In this document: positions 1 to 5,566 of the stretch, piece after piece
How positions within the stretch are numbered: position 1 is the first letter of the stretch
Layout of the letters: every line of letters begins with the position of its first letter
Assembly (NCBI GenBank): GCA_030620115.1
Contig: JAUXFG010000200.1
Coordinates: 1 to 6,122 of the forward strand
DNA: 6,122 nt
Source: Candidatus Fermentibacterota bacterium
Lineage (GTDB): Bacteria; JAFGKV01
Direction: 5' to 3'
Made by a program: the position numbers and the translations under genes
Notes under the pieces: generated by a model
Databases searched by the model: none
Told to the model about the DNA's origin: nothing
The model's input: only the letters and a program-made list of their open reading frames with translations

Positions 1-9
1 AACCACCCC

Positions 10-44
10 TGTCATTCTGAGCGACTGTAGGGAGTGAAGGATCT
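10..44 (+). repeat. 35-base TGTCATTCTGAG element, copy 1
   Basis: This begins with TGTCATTCTGAG and ends in AAGGATCT. It matches the reverse complement of 213-247 at 28 of 35 positions with no gap; the first 12 bases are identical. From general knowledge, sequences of the form TGTCATTCTGAG...GAAGAATCT recur between genes in many environmental bacterial genomes. I know of no assigned function. Confidence 0.75.
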
Positions 45-52
45 CTCTTCAT

Positions 53-147
53 AACTTCTCAATAGGTCAGAGCATCAGACCTTCTCCCTTTCGTAAAGGG
101 GGATCAAGGGGGATTTCTCCGATATCGCACGGGCTTATTGAGAAGTT
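53..147. repeat. 12-base perfect inverted repeat with long spacer
   Basis: AACTTCTCAATA at 53-64 is the exact reverse complement of TATTGAGAAGTT at 136-147. The stem can extend inward with two Watson-Crick and two G-U pairs (65-68 with 132-135). The spacer contains the hairpin at 83-103, so the whole forms a nested structure inside the pair of 35-base elements. A competing small stem is AGGTC (64-68) with GACCT (78-82). Confidence 0.6.
83..114. repeat. Hairpin and duplicated AAGGGGGAT
   Basis: CCCTTT (86-91) pairs with AAAGGG (95-100) across a CGT loop. Three more pairs, one of them a G-U wobble, extend the stem to 83-103. AAGGGGGAT occurs at 96-104 and again at 106-114, a 10-base period. 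There is no T-tract after the stem, so it is not an obvious intrinsic terminator. It has the form of a dispersed intergenic repeat. Confidence 0.55.
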
Positions 148-212
148 GCCGCTCTCTATTCCAATATGCCCGCAATCCGGCTTTTCGCATTCCATCCCAA
201 TCCTCCCCCCTC

Positions 213-247
213 AGATTCTTCGGTCGCTCCGTTCCCTCAGAATGACA
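213..247 (-). repeat. 35-base TGTCATTCTGAG element, copy 2 (inverted)
   Basis: Read on the minus strand this starts TGTCATTCTGAG (236-247 on plus) and ends AAGAATCT (213-220). It is the same length as copy 1 and about 80% identical to it, in opposite orientation. Together the two copies enclose about 168 bases and could pair as a long imperfect stem in RNA or single-stranded DNA. Confidence 0.75.
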
Positions 248-279
248 CACAATACCTCATCTTTGCGTTTTTGCGCCTT

Positions 280-343
280 CTTGTCACGACGAAGCCTCGG
301 CGAAGGCGGACTTGTCACGGCAAAGCCGACGAGCGTAGACGGA
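280..343. repeat. Degenerate tandem repeat pair, about 32 bases each
   Basis: CTTGTCACGACGAAGCC at 280-296 is repeated as CTTGTCACGGCAAAGCC at 311-327, differing at two positions. Both units continue into more diverged GC-rich tails ending in GGCGGA (305-310) and GACGGA (338-343). Units are 31 and 33 bases. The second unit directly abuts the first, which suggests an old tandem duplication or two copies of a dispersed element inserted side by side. Confidence 0.55.
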
Positions 344-455
344 TGCGTGGGACCTATTCTCCCATTTCAGCAAGTTGCATTCCTTCCCAATCCCATAATC
401 TGTTCTCCCAATCTGTGCAATCTGTGGTTGCCATTCCATCATTCGAGTGCCCCAA

Positions 456-1580
456 ATGCGTAGCGTAGCGGAGCTGAATTCGGTATTGAGTCTGTTTGTC
501 GTCGGCGTGTTCTGCATATTTGCTGCGCTGCTGTTGCTTTCGCCTGCAGGCTACGGGTACCTGCTCATGGAGGACACGCCGCCCGAGTGGCTTGGTTTCC
601 TGCTTCTTGTTGCCGCCGGGTGGTTCTGGGCTCGAGGAGCGTGGGTGCGGATCTCTTCGCGGCAATGGGTCGGCGCCTTTTTTGTGATTGGCATGGCCCT
701 GTTTTCCCTTTTTGTGGCGGGAGAGGAAATCGCCTGGGGCCAGCGGCTCCTCGTCTTTCAACCACCCGACTACTTCGTACATCATAACGTACAACGGGAG
801 CTGACCCTCCATAATCTCTTGATCCCCTGGCTTCAACCGAGAAAGCTTTCTGTGCTTTTTATGATGGCTTACGGTGTTTTTCTACCACTGTTGGCCCGGC
901 TCTGGAGCCCTTTTGCACGGCTGCTTCGTACACTTGCCATCCCTGTGCCGACATGGGGAGCATCGTTGGGTTTCATCTTGGCCGCGTGGCTCATGACACT
1001 GCCGGTAACCGCTACCGACGATGAAGTAGGCGAGCTGCTTTTCGCGATCGCTATGGTGGGATCGGGGTTCCCCGCTGCGGGATTGTCAGGGAAGGATGGC
1101 GGGCGATTCTTTTCGCAGGGATTCATCCTCCTGGCTTTGGCGGCATGCATACTCTCGACCATAAGCTTCATGGATGAAGAACAGAGAACTCATTTGGTCA
1201 AGGTTGGCCCCCTCCAAGCGGGACAGGCGTTCGAGGGGAGAGGCAAACTTGGTGAAGCTGCTTCGGAGTATGAAAAGCTCGCCCGCTACTGGCGGACTGA
1301 CTGGGATCTCTGGATCAAGGTCATGACATTCTACAAGAGAGGAGGGAATTCGCGGAAGGCATTCGAGTTGGCCTCATGGTTTCTTAGAGTGCATCGGCGG
1401 GAATGGAGGGCATATCAACTGCTCATCGACATCGGACATTGTTGGGGCATTCACGATGACGTTGAGGCGCAGATTCAGGAAGTGCTTGCAGAGGAACCCG
1501 AGAGCGAGTATGCGCTCAGAGCTCTGCACTACTTATCTGGGAAGAGGGCTGAGTATATGGGTGAGCTCTCCCCATCCTGA
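456..1580 (+). CDS. Polytopic membrane protein with GEEIAWGQR motif and TPR-like C-terminus
   Basis: A 374-residue protein of unknown function. Hydrophobic segments at about 9-29, 44-63, 71-88, 132-150, 166-184, 193-210 and 220-238 suggest six or seven membrane helices. Between helices 3 and 4 lies G89-E90-E91-I-A-W94-G95-Q96-R97, followed by N111-x-Q113-x-E115 and L118-H119-N120-L121. I recognise this EExxWGQR...NxQxE...LHN pattern from uncharacterised bacterial membrane proteins; no activity is assigned that I know of. Residues 255-360 are soluble and helical, with repeated patterns (GRGKLGEAASEYEKLARY; SRKAFELASWFLRV) that resemble TPR units. The start is uncertain: ATG 456 was chosen, but GTG 447 (three residues longer) is possible, and neither has a clear Shine-Dalgarno sequence. 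TTG 486 lies 12 bases after GGAG. The gene appears monocistronic, set 160 bases before the next gene. Protein-coding status is firm; function is unknown. Confidence 0.85.
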   Translation: MRSVAELNSVLSLFVVGVFCIFAALLLLSPAGYGYLLMEDTPPEWLGFLLLVAAGWFWARGAWVRISSRQWVGAFFVIGMALFSLFVAGEEIAWGQRLLVFQPPDYFVHHNVQRELTLHNLLIPWLQPRKLSVLFMMAYGVFLPLLARLWSPFARLLRTLAIPVPTWGASLGFILAAWLMTLPVTATDDEVGELLFAIAMVGSGFPAAGLSGKDGGRFFSQGFILLALAACILSTISFMDEEQRTHLVKVGPLQAGQAFEGRGKLGEAASEYEKLARYWRTDWDLWIKVMTFYKRGGNSRKAFELASWFLRVHRREWRAYQLLIDIGHCWGIHDDVEAQIQEVLAEEPESEYALRALHYLSGKRAEYMGELSPS

Positions 1581-1740
1581 CACCGCTGAATCGCCACTAC
1601 CATTGATGAGGCATCAAAGGACTCGTACATTCCCTGACTCAATATAGCCTATCTTGGCCGGATAGTTTCAGAAACACACTGTGTTGGCTATCGATGATCC
1701 GGGTGCGACACGGCATGCAGCACCAAGGAAAGGAGACTCC
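1581..1740. promoter_or_regulatory. Intergenic leader with palindrome and alternative hairpins
   Basis: This gap should carry the promoter for the following five genes, but I find no convincing -35/-10 pair. A small perfect stem, TTGATG (1603-1608) with CATCAA (1612-1617), lacks a T-tract. AACACA-C-TGTGTT (1673-1685) is a 13-base palindrome that could be an operator half-site pair. ATAGCC (1644-1649) can pair with GGCTAT (1686-1691), while GATAG (1661-1665) can pair with CTATC either upstream (1649-1653) or downstream (1688-1692). Any regulatory role is inference. Confidence 0.3.
1726..1735 (+). promoter_or_regulatory. Ribosome binding site fixing the dehydrogenase start
   Basis: AGGAAAGGAG ends five bases before ATG 1741. 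This strong site selects ATG 1741 over the in-frame upstream GTG at 1681. The extra residues from 1681 also do not resemble the family, whose proteins begin directly with a hydrophobic strand and GDGIG. Confidence 0.85.
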
Positions 1741-2916
1741 ATGAGAATTGTGGTAATCATGCCCGGGGACGGCATCGGCAAGGTGGTGCTTCCCGAGGCC
1801 TTGAGGGTTCTGGATAAGGTCGGTTTCGAGGCGCAATACGTGCACGCTGATATTGGGTGGGAGTTTTGGTGCAATGAGGGGAATCCGCTTCCGGAACGAA
1901 CCTTGGACATCCTGAAAGAGCACAAGATCGGGCTGTTCGGGTCCATTACATCGAAACCCAAAGACAAGGCGGCGGCCGAGCTCTCTCCCCAATTGAGAGA
2001 CAAGGGCTACGTGTACTACAGTCCCATCGTGGGGCTCCGGCAACACTTCGACCTGGATATATGCATGAGGCCATGCAAGGCCTACCCTGGGAATCCGCTC
2101 AACTTCGTGCGACGATCTGGCGACGAGATTGTAGAACCGCCGGTGGATGTGGTGATATTCAGGCAGAACACCGAAGGTCTCTATTCCGGTGTGGAGTGGA
2201 CCGATCCGCCGGAGAGTGTTCGTAATGCGTTGGGGACGCATAAGAAATGGGGCAGATTCGATGACGTGCCTGGTCCGGATCTTGCCATTTCATGCAGGAT
2301 TTTCACGCGGCCGGCCTGTCGTCGCATTGTGACCAAGGCCTTTGAACATGCCAAGAAATTTGGATATAAGAGTGTCACGGTGTGTGAGAAGCCCAATGTG
2401 ATACGCGAGACTTCGGGGATGTTGCAGGCCGAGGCGCAGGCAGTGGCCAAGGATTTTCCCGATATCGCGCTCTGGTCAACCAATATCGATGCCCAGATGA
2501 TGTGGTTGACGAAGAATCCGGATGACTATGGCATCATCGTGGCCGGCAACATGTTTGGTGATATCGTGTCTGATGGCTTTGCCGGCCTCGTCGGCGGTCT
2601 TGGCTTCGCGTGCAGTGCGAATATCGGAACAGAGGTCGCCATATTCGAGCCCACACATGGTTCCGCACCGAAGTACGAGCACCTGGATCCACCAATCGTG
2701 AATCCTATTGCTATGATTCTCAGCGCTTGCATGATGTTGGATCATCTTGGCGAGACTGAAAAGGCAGGACGTGTGAGAGACGCGGTGGGCGCCGTGATCA
2801 AGGAAGGGAAGGTCAGAAGCTACGACATGCTCAGGCTGACAGGGGGGCCGCAAGTCCTCCGGCAAGGAGCCGCCGGCATGACCGAAATTACCGACGCCAT
2901 CATAACCAACCTGTAG
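1741..2916 (+). CDS. Isocitrate/isopropylmalate-family dehydrogenase, probably NADP-dependent
   Basis: This 391-residue cytosolic enzyme should oxidise and decarboxylate a 2-hydroxy-dicarboxylate using NAD(P) and Mg/Mn. GDGIG lies at 9-13. The substrate loop is S94-P-I-V-G-L-R100 with R110, followed by R141 and Y148. K217 and the metal-binding aspartates D250, D274 and D278 match E. coli Icd R119, R129, R153, Y160, K230, D283, D307 and D311. The cofactor side reads H306-G-S-A-P-K311-Y312, V320-N-P, Y361-D-M-L-R365, matching the NADP set K344, Y345, V351, Y391 and R395 of E. coli Icd. NAD enzymes usually have Asp-Ile after HGSAP. However, I96 replaces the isocitrate-binding Asn115, as in SPIV-type homoisocitrate-like enzymes, and Q142 replaces the usual Glu in RENTEG. 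Substrate could be isocitrate, homoisocitrate or a related acid, so I give no symbol. It is the first gene of the likely operon; the HD gene starts 17 bases after its stop. Confidence 0.93.
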   Translation: MRIVVIMPGDGIGKVVLPEALRVLDKVGFEAQYVHADIGWEFWCNEGNPLPERTLDILKEHKIGLFGSITSKPKDKAAAELSPQLRDKGYVYYSPIVGLRQHFDLDICMRPCKAYPGNPLNFVRRSGDEIVEPPVDVVIFRQNTEGLYSGVEWTDPPESVRNALGTHKKWGRFDDVPGPDLAISCRIFTRPACRRIVTKAFEHAKKFGYKSVTVCEKPNVIRETSGMLQAEAQAVAKDFPDIALWSTNIDAQMMWLTKNPDDYGIIVAGNMFGDIVSDGFAGLVGGLGFACSANIGTEVAIFEPTHGSAPKYEHLDPPIVNPIAMILSACMMLDHLGETEKAGRVRDAVGAVIKEGKVRSYDMLRLTGGPQVLRQGAAGMTEITDAIITNL

Positions 2917-2933
2917 TCACCGGGGGTTCGCTG

Positions 2934-3497
2934 ATGAAGGAGAGAATCCTGGCGCTTTTTCCGCGCCTGAACGACATCGAAAGCGCCTCTCTTCGAGAGT
3001 CGGTGCTGGGAGTATGGGAAGAGACTATCAAGCGCTCCGATTTCAGCATCGATGATATCGAGGGAAGGCGTATTCCTTTCACATTGCTGATCAAGGCTTT
3101 GGTTGCCGACGGCGTGGCGCAGGCGACCTTTGTCGAGCATACGAACGAAGTCACGGAGGCGGCCCTTCTTCTCGCCGCTGCCCTCAAGAGGAGCGGCGCC
3201 GGCCTGGAGAGAGATCATGTCATCGCGGCTGCCAATCTTCATGATGTGGGCAAGCTGCTCGAGTACTCGATCTGCCAAGGAGCAGTGGTGCAGAATGAGC
3301 AGGGAAGAAAGCTTCGTCATCCATTCTTGGGTGCGGCGATTGCGGTGAAATACGATCTGCCAGTCGACGTAATCCAAGCCATCTTCGGCCACTCCAAAGA
3401 GCTGGCCGACGAGAAGAGAACGCTGCTCTGCAAGGTGGTAAACCGGGCGGATTTTTTCTTCTTTCATCCGCTCAAGGATTTCCTTGCGGAGGAATAG
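2934..3497 (+). CDS. HD-domain metal-dependent phosphohydrolase
   Basis: A 187-residue soluble protein with a complete HD-type metal-site pattern: H69 (VEHTNEV), H103-D104 in NLHDVGKLLEY, H129 (RHPFLGA), H153 (FGHS) and D173 (NRADFF). HD proteins hydrolyse phosphate esters, nucleotides or cyclic nucleotides. Residues 1-60 form a helical extension (WEETIKRSDFSIDDIEG). There is no GYP motif and no RelA/SpoT, tRNA or DNA-binding domain, so the substrate cannot be read from the sequence. The length suits a stand-alone HD/HDIG hydrolase. ATG 2934 follows the dehydrogenase stop by 17 bases. GGGGG at 2922-2926 is the only weak ribosome binding candidate, so translation may depend on the upstream gene. 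A long antisense frame across this gene is a shadow. Confidence 0.88.
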   Translation: MKERILALFPRLNDIESASLRESVLGVWEETIKRSDFSIDDIEGRRIPFTLLIKALVADGVAQATFVEHTNEVTEAALLLAAALKRSGAGLERDHVIAAANLHDVGKLLEYSICQGAVVQNEQGRKLRHPFLGAAIAVKYDLPVDVIQAIFGHSKELADEKRTLLCKVVNRADFFFFHPLKDFLAEE

Positions 3498-3518
3498 CCA
3501 GAGTATCTTATGCAAATC

Positions 3519-3530
3519 GAGGAGAAGGGA
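3519..3530 (+). promoter_or_regulatory. Ribosome binding site fixing the lipoprotein start
   Basis: GAGGAGAAGGGA lies four bases before ATG 3535 and supports that start over the in-frame candidate at 3484, which would overlap the HD gene and has a charged N-terminus unlike a signal peptide. The purine tract is complementary to pyrimidine tracts at 3581-3588 and 3588-3595 inside the gene, so it could be masked in the mRNA. Confidence 0.75.
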
Positions 3531-3534
3531 ATCT

Positions 3535-4029
3535 ATGATGCCCATTCCTGAATCGAGGTCCCATGCCCGAGGGGCCTCGATTCTCCTCTTCTCCTTTTTT
3601 CTTCTTGTCTGCTGTGCGAAACGCAAAGAGTGGCCGGAACCCCCCGGCTTCAAGAGGCATGAATCATGGGATTCAGCCTTCTCCGGCCTCTGGATTGGCG
3701 GTGATGGGGGTGAGATGGAGCTTTTTTGCGCGGGGCAAGACTCGATACGCGGAACAGCACAAGGTGGCGCCATACGGATTCGGGGGCGCCACAGTGGATC
3801 GCGGGCGGATATCATGCTCCGGGCAGGGGAGGGGGGTGAGGAGCAAGGGTACCTCTATCTGATTCCAAACACCGACTCGCTCTCTGTGGGCCTGCGTGAC
3901 AGCTCTGGTTCGTGGTCACGCTTCTTTCCCATGGTTAGTAAAGGCAGGAAGCCACCCCGTTCTTTTCTCAGCACGATTTCTCTTCAATCGGGAGCTGAGA
4001 AGAAACGTGGTCCCAGCGCGATTCCATGA
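3535..4029 (+). CDS. Small putative lipoprotein of unknown function
   Basis: A 164-residue protein whose N-terminus looks like a lipoprotein signal: Arg8 and Arg12, a hydrophobic core at about 16-25 (ILLFSFFLLV), then C26-C27-A-K-R-K. Either cysteine could be the acylated one; C27 would have the unusual Cys at -1. There is no Asp after the cysteine, which in proteobacterial rules favours the outer membrane. The mature part (about 48-132) is rich in Gly, Ser and Arg, with short alternating strands such as SGLWIGGDGGEMELF, SIRGTA and GYLYLIP, suggesting a small beta-barrel or lipocalin-like sheet; that is inference. I do not recognise the family. The last base pairs form ATGA: ATG 4026 of the next gene overlaps this TGA by four bases, indicating translational coupling. 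ATG 3538 is an alternative start. Confidence 0.72.
   Translation: MMPIPESRSHARGASILLFSFFLLVCCAKRKEWPEPPGFKRHESWDSAFSGLWIGGDGGEMELFCAGQDSIRGTAQGGAIRIRGRHSGSRADIMLRAGEGGEEQGYLYLIPNTDSLSVGLRDSSGSWSRFFPMVSKGRKPPRSFLSTISLQSGAEKKRGPSAIP
3550..3583 (+). other. Strong hairpin in the signal-peptide codons
   Basis: GAATCGAGG (3550-3558) is the exact reverse complement of CCTCGATTC (3575-3583). The stem continues with one T-G wobble and three C-G pairs (3559-3562 with 3571-3574), giving about 13 pairs around an eight-base loop. It starts 15 bases after the start codon. A second AATCGAGG at 3515-3522, overlapping the ribosome binding site, could compete for the same 3' arm. A T-run at 3595-3600 is too far from the stem for a typical intrinsic terminator. 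Confidence 0.6.
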
Positions 4030-5564
4030 TGGATTTGCCACGCGTCATTCTTCGCGACTGTACGGTTCATACCGCCGGTCCAACGAGACCAAGGGCCGAC
4101 GCATTGGCTATTGATGGGGGAGTGGTGGTTGCTCTGGGGTCGGATGAAACTCGGCATCTCGCCGGATGGCCTGAGATCTCCCTGGAAGGCCTTACGGTGA
4201 TGCCCGGTCTCGTGGATGCGCACTGTCACCTCGTGGGAGCGGCGACACGTAGGCTGCGTCTCACGCTTGACCAGGCAAAGTCCCTGGCGGAGGTGATCGC
4301 TGCTATGGAGCAGTGGATCGCTGATCATCCAAAGGGGGAGTGGATCATGGGCACGGGGTGGGACGAAATGAGATGGGAAATACCCACGCTCCCCACAAGG
4401 TTCGATCTTGATCATGTGACCAGGGGAAAACCCGCATTCCTTCTCCGTAGGGATGGACATAGTGCCTTGGTCAACAGTGTGGCCATGAAAAAGTTAAGGA
4501 TTGACGAGACGATATCTGATGACCTGCTCCCCAAGGACGCGGAAGGGAGGTCGGTGGGCATCATCCGGGAGAATCTCTTGGACGAGATTTCATGCCGGCT
4601 TCCATCGCTTTCCGAGGAGGATGTGGTGAAGGCCATCGCCGAGGAGCAGAGGGCACTTTGGGCCATGGGCATTGTGGGCGTACACACCTTGGAGACAGCA
4701 AGGCGGTGGGCTGCCCTCAATACCCTATTCGAGCAAGGTAAACTTGGGCTCAAGGTCTACCTCTGTGCTGAGCAGATGAGTATAGAGGAGATCGAAGAAT
4801 CGCCATTCGTTTTGCGGCCTCAAGGTTTCAAGCTCTTTGCCGACGGGTCTCTGGGTTCGCACACTGTCCTGATGCTGAAGCCCGATAGCTCCGGCTCAAG
4901 CGGCGTGGTCGTCACGGATGTGCCGACCATGAGATCCAAGGTGGATCAGGCTCTGCAACACGAGCTTGATGTGCTCATCCACGCTATTGGCGATAGGGCC
5001 GTCCGGAACGCTCTGAACAGCTTCCAAGGCAAGCTGGAGGAATTCCCTCACCAGTACTTCCGGATCGAGCATGCCCAATTGGTACAGCCCCACGATCTGG
5101 CACGAATGGCGGCCCCGAATCTGGCGGTCTCCATTCAACCGTGTCACCTCTTATCCGATAGGCCGCTGGCTGAGCGACTCTGGACAGGAAGGACTCGTTG
5201 GGCGTATGCATATCGAAGCATGCAGAAGTGCGGAGCTACGCTGCTCTTGGGCACGGATTTCCCTATAGAGCCAGCTGATCCATGGAGGAACATGGCGGCG
5301 GCCATGGAACGTAGGTCGAAAGGCGGGACTTCGTGGAATCCCGACGAATGCCTTGATTGGGAGACGGTGCTCGTGGCATATACGGCGGCGCCCGCACGCT
5401 TGGCGCGATGGTTTTCCAGCGGTACGCTTTTGCCGGGCATGGAAGCGAACTTGGTGGTGGTGGAAAAGGATCCCGCCAAAGGCGCCCCGTGGGATCAGAG
5501 GGTACTCCTGACCATGTCGGCAGGAAGGGAAGTATTCTCGGACGGGAGTTTATCGCTGCCGTGA
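4026..5564 (+). CDS. YtcJ-like metal-dependent amidohydrolase (Amidohydrolase_3 type)
   Basis: A 512-residue cytoplasmic hydrolase of the amidohydrolase superfamily, close in motif order to YtcJ-type proteins. Seen in order: the small N-terminal beta domain (LAIDGGVVVALGS), V-M-P-G-L-V-D64-A-H66-C-H68 metal site, G109-T-G-W-D113, D143-G-H145-S-A-L-V-N150, K269-L-F-A-D-G-S-L-G277, H319-A-I-G-D-R-A, R346-I-E-H349-A-Q, S369-I-Q-P and G409-T-D411-F-P-I-E-P. H66, H68, K269, H319, H349 and D411 are the expected metal and catalytic positions. The C-terminal NLVVVEKDP stretch closes the beta domain. The family hydrolyses amides, carbamates or related C-N bonds; the physiological substrate is unknown. 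The length is near the family's usual 500-550 residues and nothing is missing. ATG 4026 overlaps the lipoprotein stop by four bases and no strong ribosome binding site is present, so coupling is likely. ATG 4029 is the adjacent alternative. Confidence 0.93.
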   Translation: MMDLPRVILRDCTVHTAGPTRPRADALAIDGGVVVALGSDETRHLAGWPEISLEGLTVMPGLVDAHCHLVGAATRRLRLTLDQAKSLAEVIAAMEQWIADHPKGEWIMGTGWDEMRWEIPTLPTRFDLDHVTRGKPAFLLRRDGHSALVNSVAMKKLRIDETISDDLLPKDAEGRSVGIIRENLLDEISCRLPSLSEEDVVKAIAEEQRALWAMGIVGVHTLETARRWAALNTLFEQGKLGLKVYLCAEQMSIEEIEESPFVLRPQGFKLFADGSLGSHTVLMLKPDSSGSSGVVVTDVPTMRSKVDQALQHELDVLIHAIGDRAVRNALNSFQGKLEEFPHQYFRIEHAQLVQPHDLARMAAPNLAVSIQPCHLLSDRPLAERLWTGRTRWAYAYRSMQKCGATLLLGTDFPIEPADPWRNMAAAMERRSKGGTSWNPDECLDWETVLVAYTAAPARLARWFSSGTLLPGMEANLVVVEKDPAKGAPWDQRVLLTMSAGREVFSDGSLSLP

Positions 5565-5566
5565 GA

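Larger units (their letters stand above)
187..393. repeat. 17-base direct repeat, copies at 187-203 and 377-393
   Basis: GCATTCCATCCCAATCC at 187-203 recurs as GCATTCCTTCCCAATCC at 377-393, with 16 of 17 bases identical and starts 190 bases apart. The tandem pair at 280-343 and copy 2 of the 35-base element lie between them. The sequence is pyrimidine-rich, so part of the match may reflect low complexity. Confidence 0.45.
1..455. other. Gene-free upstream region made of degenerate dispersed repeats
   Basis: No open frame here has a protein-like composition or a ribosome binding site. The frames that exist run through repeats and translate to low-complexity Ser/Pro/Arg-rich sequence. The stretch holds an inverted pair of 35-base elements (10-44, 213-247), a nested 12-base inverted repeat (53-64, 136-147), a hairpin with duplicated AAGGGGGAT (83-114), a tandem pair (280-343), a 17-base direct repeat with one mismatch (187-203, 377-393) and three AATCTGT words (397-403, 410-416, 419-425). 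I see no convincing sigma-70 promoter for the gene that follows, although one must lie here or further upstream. Confidence 0.75.

Noticed and set aside
280-343. CRISPR-like array
   Set aside because: There are only two diverged units that abut with no unique spacers between them, and no cas genes are present.
146-468. Two overlapping plus-strand open frames of about 100 residues upstream of the membrane protein gene
   Set aside because: Both run through dispersed repeats, have Ser/Pro/Arg-rich unlikely composition, lack ribosome binding sites and overlap each other in different frames.
354-836. Minus-strand frame of 160 residues
   Set aside because: It is antisense to the start of the membrane protein gene, has low-complexity basic composition, and shows no motif.
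1557-1617. Hairpins at the end of the membrane protein gene as an intrinsic terminator
   Set aside because: ATGGG/CCCAT (1557-1575) and TTGATG/CATCAA (1603-1617) are short and neither is followed by a T-tract.
1681-1740. N-terminal extension of the dehydrogenase from GTG 1681
   Set aside because: The strong ribosome binding site at 1726-1735 and the family N-terminus both indicate ATG 1741.
3484-3534. N-terminal extension of the lipoprotein from 3484
   Set aside because: It overlaps the HD gene, places a charged stretch before the signal peptide, and ignores the good ribosome binding site at 3519-3530.
3550-3600. Intrinsic terminator within the operon
   Set aside because: The stem is strong, but the T-run starts about 12 bases after it and the coding frame continues through with a coherent signal peptide.
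2820-3815. Minus-strand frame of 331 residues
   Set aside because: It lies antisense to the dehydrogenase end, the HD gene and the lipoprotein gene. The HD motifs on the plus strand are unmistakable, and the antisense translation shows no family features.
5357-5566. N-terminal extension of the NTPase from 5357
   Set aside because: The extra 70 residues overlap the amidohydrolase C-terminus in another frame and are Gly/Arg-rich. P-loop NTPases of this family begin a few residues before Walker A.
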